This document shows, piece by piece, positions 4,833 to 6,249 of a stretch of 6,249 bases of DNA. Within the stretch, counting starts at the first letter, position 1. Each line of letters starts with the position of its first letter. Both the position numbers and the translations under genes were made by a program. Under the pieces are notes generated by a model. That model was not told the origin of the DNA. It made no database searches and saw only the letters and a program-made list of their open reading frames with translations. Source of the stretch: Gammaproteobacteria bacterium (GTDB lineage: Bacteria > Pseudomonadota > Gammaproteobacteria > GRL18). The stretch lies in NCBI GenBank assembly GCA_013139395.1, contig WTAX01000347.1:1-6249 (forward strand), written 5' to 3'.

Positions 4833-5887
4833 TTGCTCATAATCAGTTGCCTTCTTTTTCTCGTTTACGTGACGAAGGTATTAAGATCTTAACACCGATA
4901 ACAGCCCAGCATCAGGATATTCGTGAATTGCATATTGGTTTATTGAATATGATGCCGGACGCTGCCCTTGCAGCTACTGAAAGGCAGTTTTTTCGATTAG
5001 TTGGAGAGAGTAATCCTATTGCTCAATTTTATGTTCATCCTTTTACTCTGGATGAAATCCCCCGTTCTCAAAAAGCCAGAGACTATTTATCACAATACTA
5101 TGAGTCTTTTGCTGACATAAAAGAAATGGGACTGGATGCATTAATTATTACCGGTGCCAATGTCACAGGTTCCGAGTTATCTAATCAACCCTTTTGGGAG
5201 CCGTTAATTGAGGTCTTTGACTGGGCCTGGGACAATGTCACTTCCACTTTATGCTCCTGTCTGGCGACTCATGCAGTAATGGAATTTCGTTATGCACAAA
5301 AACGAAAAATACAAATGAATAAAACCTGGGGCGTATTTCCCCATCATGTTGTGGATAAACACCACCCGCTGACTAATGATATAAACACCCGTTTTGATGT
5401 CCCCCATTCACGCTGGAATTGCGTATCACAGCAACAATTTATCGATCAGAAGCTAAAAATTCTAGTCGAATCTGACACTGGCTTTGTTCATCTGGCCACC
5501 AGCCCCGATGGCTTTCGTCATGTTTTATTTCAGGGACACCCTGAATACGATAGCATTTCATTACTCAAAGAATACAAGCGTGAAGTGATGATCTTTAATC
5601 AGGGAGAACTTCAGACATACCCGTCATTTCCAGAAAATTATTTAGGTATTTTTGAAAAAGCTATTTTAAATGAATATCACCTTCGTTGTACTATGGCTCG
5701 TCAAAAAAATCAGAAACTACCTGAATTTCCCGAAACTCTGGTGAGCCAGAACATTGATATTACCTGGCACGATACCGCAGTGGAAGTGATTGGCAACTGG
5801 ATGGGACTGATCTATCAAATAACCCATAAAGATCGTCATATTCCATTTATGGATAATATTGATGCCGATAACCCTTTAGGGTTATAG
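4823..5887 (+). CDS. metA: Homoserine O-acyltransferase, MetA (HTS) family
   Basis: First step of methionine synthesis: transfer of an acyl group from acyl-CoA to the hydroxyl of homoserine, in the cytoplasm. The start MPLVAHNQLPSF aligns with E. coli MPIRVPDELPAV. Recognisable parts are LNMMPD (41-46), the specificity loop ITGANVTGSEL (109-119), the catalytic cysteine Cys146 (equivalent to Cys142 in E. coli), GVFPHH (170-175), VPHSRW (193-198), and GHPEY with His239 and Glu241 completing the triad. At 354 residues it is about 45 longer than E. coli MetA, mostly in the C-terminal tail after about 285. The position equivalent to E. coli Gly111, which distinguishes succinyl-CoA from acetyl-CoA (Glu) users, is Thr115. 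The E. coli Lys46-Lys47 pair is replaced by Asp46-Ala47 within a two-residue insertion. The family is firm; the acyl donor, and even homoserine as acceptor, are less so. Confidence 0.88.
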   Translation: MPLVAHNQLPSFSRLRDEGIKILTPITAQHQDIRELHIGLLNMMPDAALAATERQFFRLVGESNPIAQFYVHPFTLDEIPRSQKARDYLSQYYESFADIKEMGLDALIITGANVTGSELSNQPFWEPLIEVFDWAWDNVTSTLCSCLATHAVMEFRYAQKRKIQMNKTWGVFPHHVVDKHHPLTNDINTRFDVPHSRWNCVSQQQFIDQKLKILVESDTGFVHLATSPDGFRHVLFQGHPEYDSISLLKEYKREVMIFNQGELQTYPSFPENYLGIFEKAILNEYHLRCTMARQKNQKLPEFPETLVSQNIDITWHDTAVEVIGNWMGLIYQITHKDRHIPFMDNIDADNPLGL

Positions 5888-5908
5888 TCCGTGGGGACTC
5901 ATATTTTT
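5886..5908 (+). terminator. Weak intrinsic terminator after metA
   Basis: AGTCC (5886-5890) pairs with GGACT (5895-5899) around the loop GTGG. Five Ts (5904-5908) follow after four bases. The stem begins inside the metA stop codon. The short stem and gap before the T-run make it weak, but its position is right for ending the ATPase-metA transcript. Confidence 0.4.
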
Positions 5909-5929
5909 AGTGATTTTATACACCCTTTT

Positions 5930-5938
5930 TGCTATAGT
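5930..5938 (+). promoter_or_regulatory. Putative extended -10 promoter for the YfgD/ArsC-like gene
   Basis: TGCTATAGT carries an extended -10 TG and the hexamer TATAGT (5933-5938, five of six matches). The -35 region at the proper distance is poor, which an extended -10 can tolerate. Initiation would fall near 5945, inside the first arm of the three-arm repeat, so that repeat could be an operator. Confidence 0.35.
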
Positions 5939-5987
5939 TTAAATAACCAATTAAAACACTAGGTTATTTAAATTAGTTATTTAAACT
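5936..5987. repeat. Three-arm repeat able to form two exclusive hairpins
   Basis: The left arm AGTTTAAATAAC (5936-5947) is exactly complementary to the far arm GTTATTTAAACT (5976-5987). Its shifted form TTTAAATAACC (5938-5948) is exactly complementary to the middle arm GGTTATTTAAA (5962-5972). Middle and far arms are direct repeats sharing GTTATTTAAA. The left arm can pair with only one partner at a time. The element lies 30 bases before the YfgD/ArsC-like start codon. Confidence 0.6.
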
Positions 5988-6016
5988 TTTCATCATCACT
6001 TTTTGAGTATATAAAA

Positions 6017-6249
6017 ATGAGTACAAAAATATATCACAATCCCCGTTGTTCCAAGTCCCGTCAAACTTTGCAATTATTAGAAGATAATAATGTTAAGCCT
6101 GAGATCGTTGAGTACTTAAAAACACCACCATCAAAGAGTGAATTAAAAGACATATTACAAGCATTAGATATGAAACCAAGAGATTTGATGCGTAAGGGTG
6201 AAGCAGAATATAAAGAAAATAATCTGGCTGATGCCTCATTAAGTGATGA
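6017..6249 (+). CDS. YfgD/ArsC-like glutaredoxin-family reductase (3' end cut by window)
   Basis: Seventy-seven N-terminal codons of a protein that normally has about 115-120 residues; the right edge cuts it. It begins MSTKIYHNPRCSKSRQTL, with the ArsC-family active-site cysteine Cys11 in HNPRCSKSR. It continues with EYLKTPPSKSEL, RDLMRKGEAEYKENNLADASLS, closely like E. coli YfgD as I remember it. Family members are thioredoxin-fold proteins; true ArsC reduces arsenate using glutathione and glutaredoxin, while YfgD-type members are less clearly arsenate reductases. No arsR or arsenite pump gene is visible upstream, so an arsenic role should not be assumed. The Shine-Dalgarno is weak (GAG 6005-6007, nine bases before the ATG). 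The preceding repeat and extended -10 suggest its own promoter. Confidence 0.88.
   Translation, partial: MSTKIYHNPRCSKSRQTLQLLEDNNVKPEIVEYLKTPPSKSELKDILQALDMKPRDLMRKGEAEYKENNLADASLSD

Noticed and set aside
6017..6249. Arsenic-resistance operon
   Set aside because: The HNPRCSKSR active site is closer to YfgD than to plasmid-type ArsC, and no arsR, arsB or acr3 gene is visible in the window.

Overview
The window looks like a low-GC (roughly 37-40 % by eye) gammaproteobacterial chromosome segment. The long reverse-strand gene at the left aligns by memory, motif after motif, with gammaproteobacterial RelA. It has the RelA-type synthetase signature EFDDY rather than the RFKD of bifunctional Rel/SpoT. 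The MetA-family enzyme, the YfgD-like reductase and the exported DsrE-like protein also fit proteobacteria. A sulfur-oxidising or methylotrophic marine lineage is possible but is only a guess. There are no tRNA or rRNA genes, CRISPR arrays or complete insertion sequences.

Layout. On the reverse strand are relA (1-2198, lacking about its last dozen codons) and, upstream of it, a 77-residue two-helix membrane protein (2344-2577). A very AT-rich divergent region (2578-2680) carries a near-consensus FNR-type site. The forward strand then holds an exported DsrE-like protein (2681-3256) and a small glycine-zipper lipoprotein (3356-3598). A structured 301-base gap (3599-3899) follows. It contains a 42-base near-perfect inverted repeat, a reverse-strand coding remnant and a 9-bp hairpin that buries the ribosome-binding site of the next gene. 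That gene is an uncharacterised P-loop ATPase (3900-4748). The MetA-family homoserine acyltransferase (4823-5887) comes next, possibly preceded by a 16-codon leader ORF that overlaps its start. A weak terminator, a three-arm repeat and the 5' part of a YfgD/ArsC-like reductase (6017 to the edge) close the window.

How the parts may work together. relA makes (p)ppGpp on starved ribosomes, and metA opens methionine synthesis. The ATPase and metA look like one transcription unit, so the SD-occluding hairpin ahead of the ATPase could also control metA. The DsrE-like protein and the YfgD-like protein both belong to thiol- or sulfur-handling families, but no common pathway is shown by the sequence.

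The observations most worth following are a RelA-type (p)ppGpp synthetase that keeps every hydrolase (HD) residue usually lost in gammaproteobacterial RelA, the hairpin leader of the ATPase-metA unit, and a MetA whose acyl-CoA-specificity position is threonine and which lacks the E. coli lysine pair.
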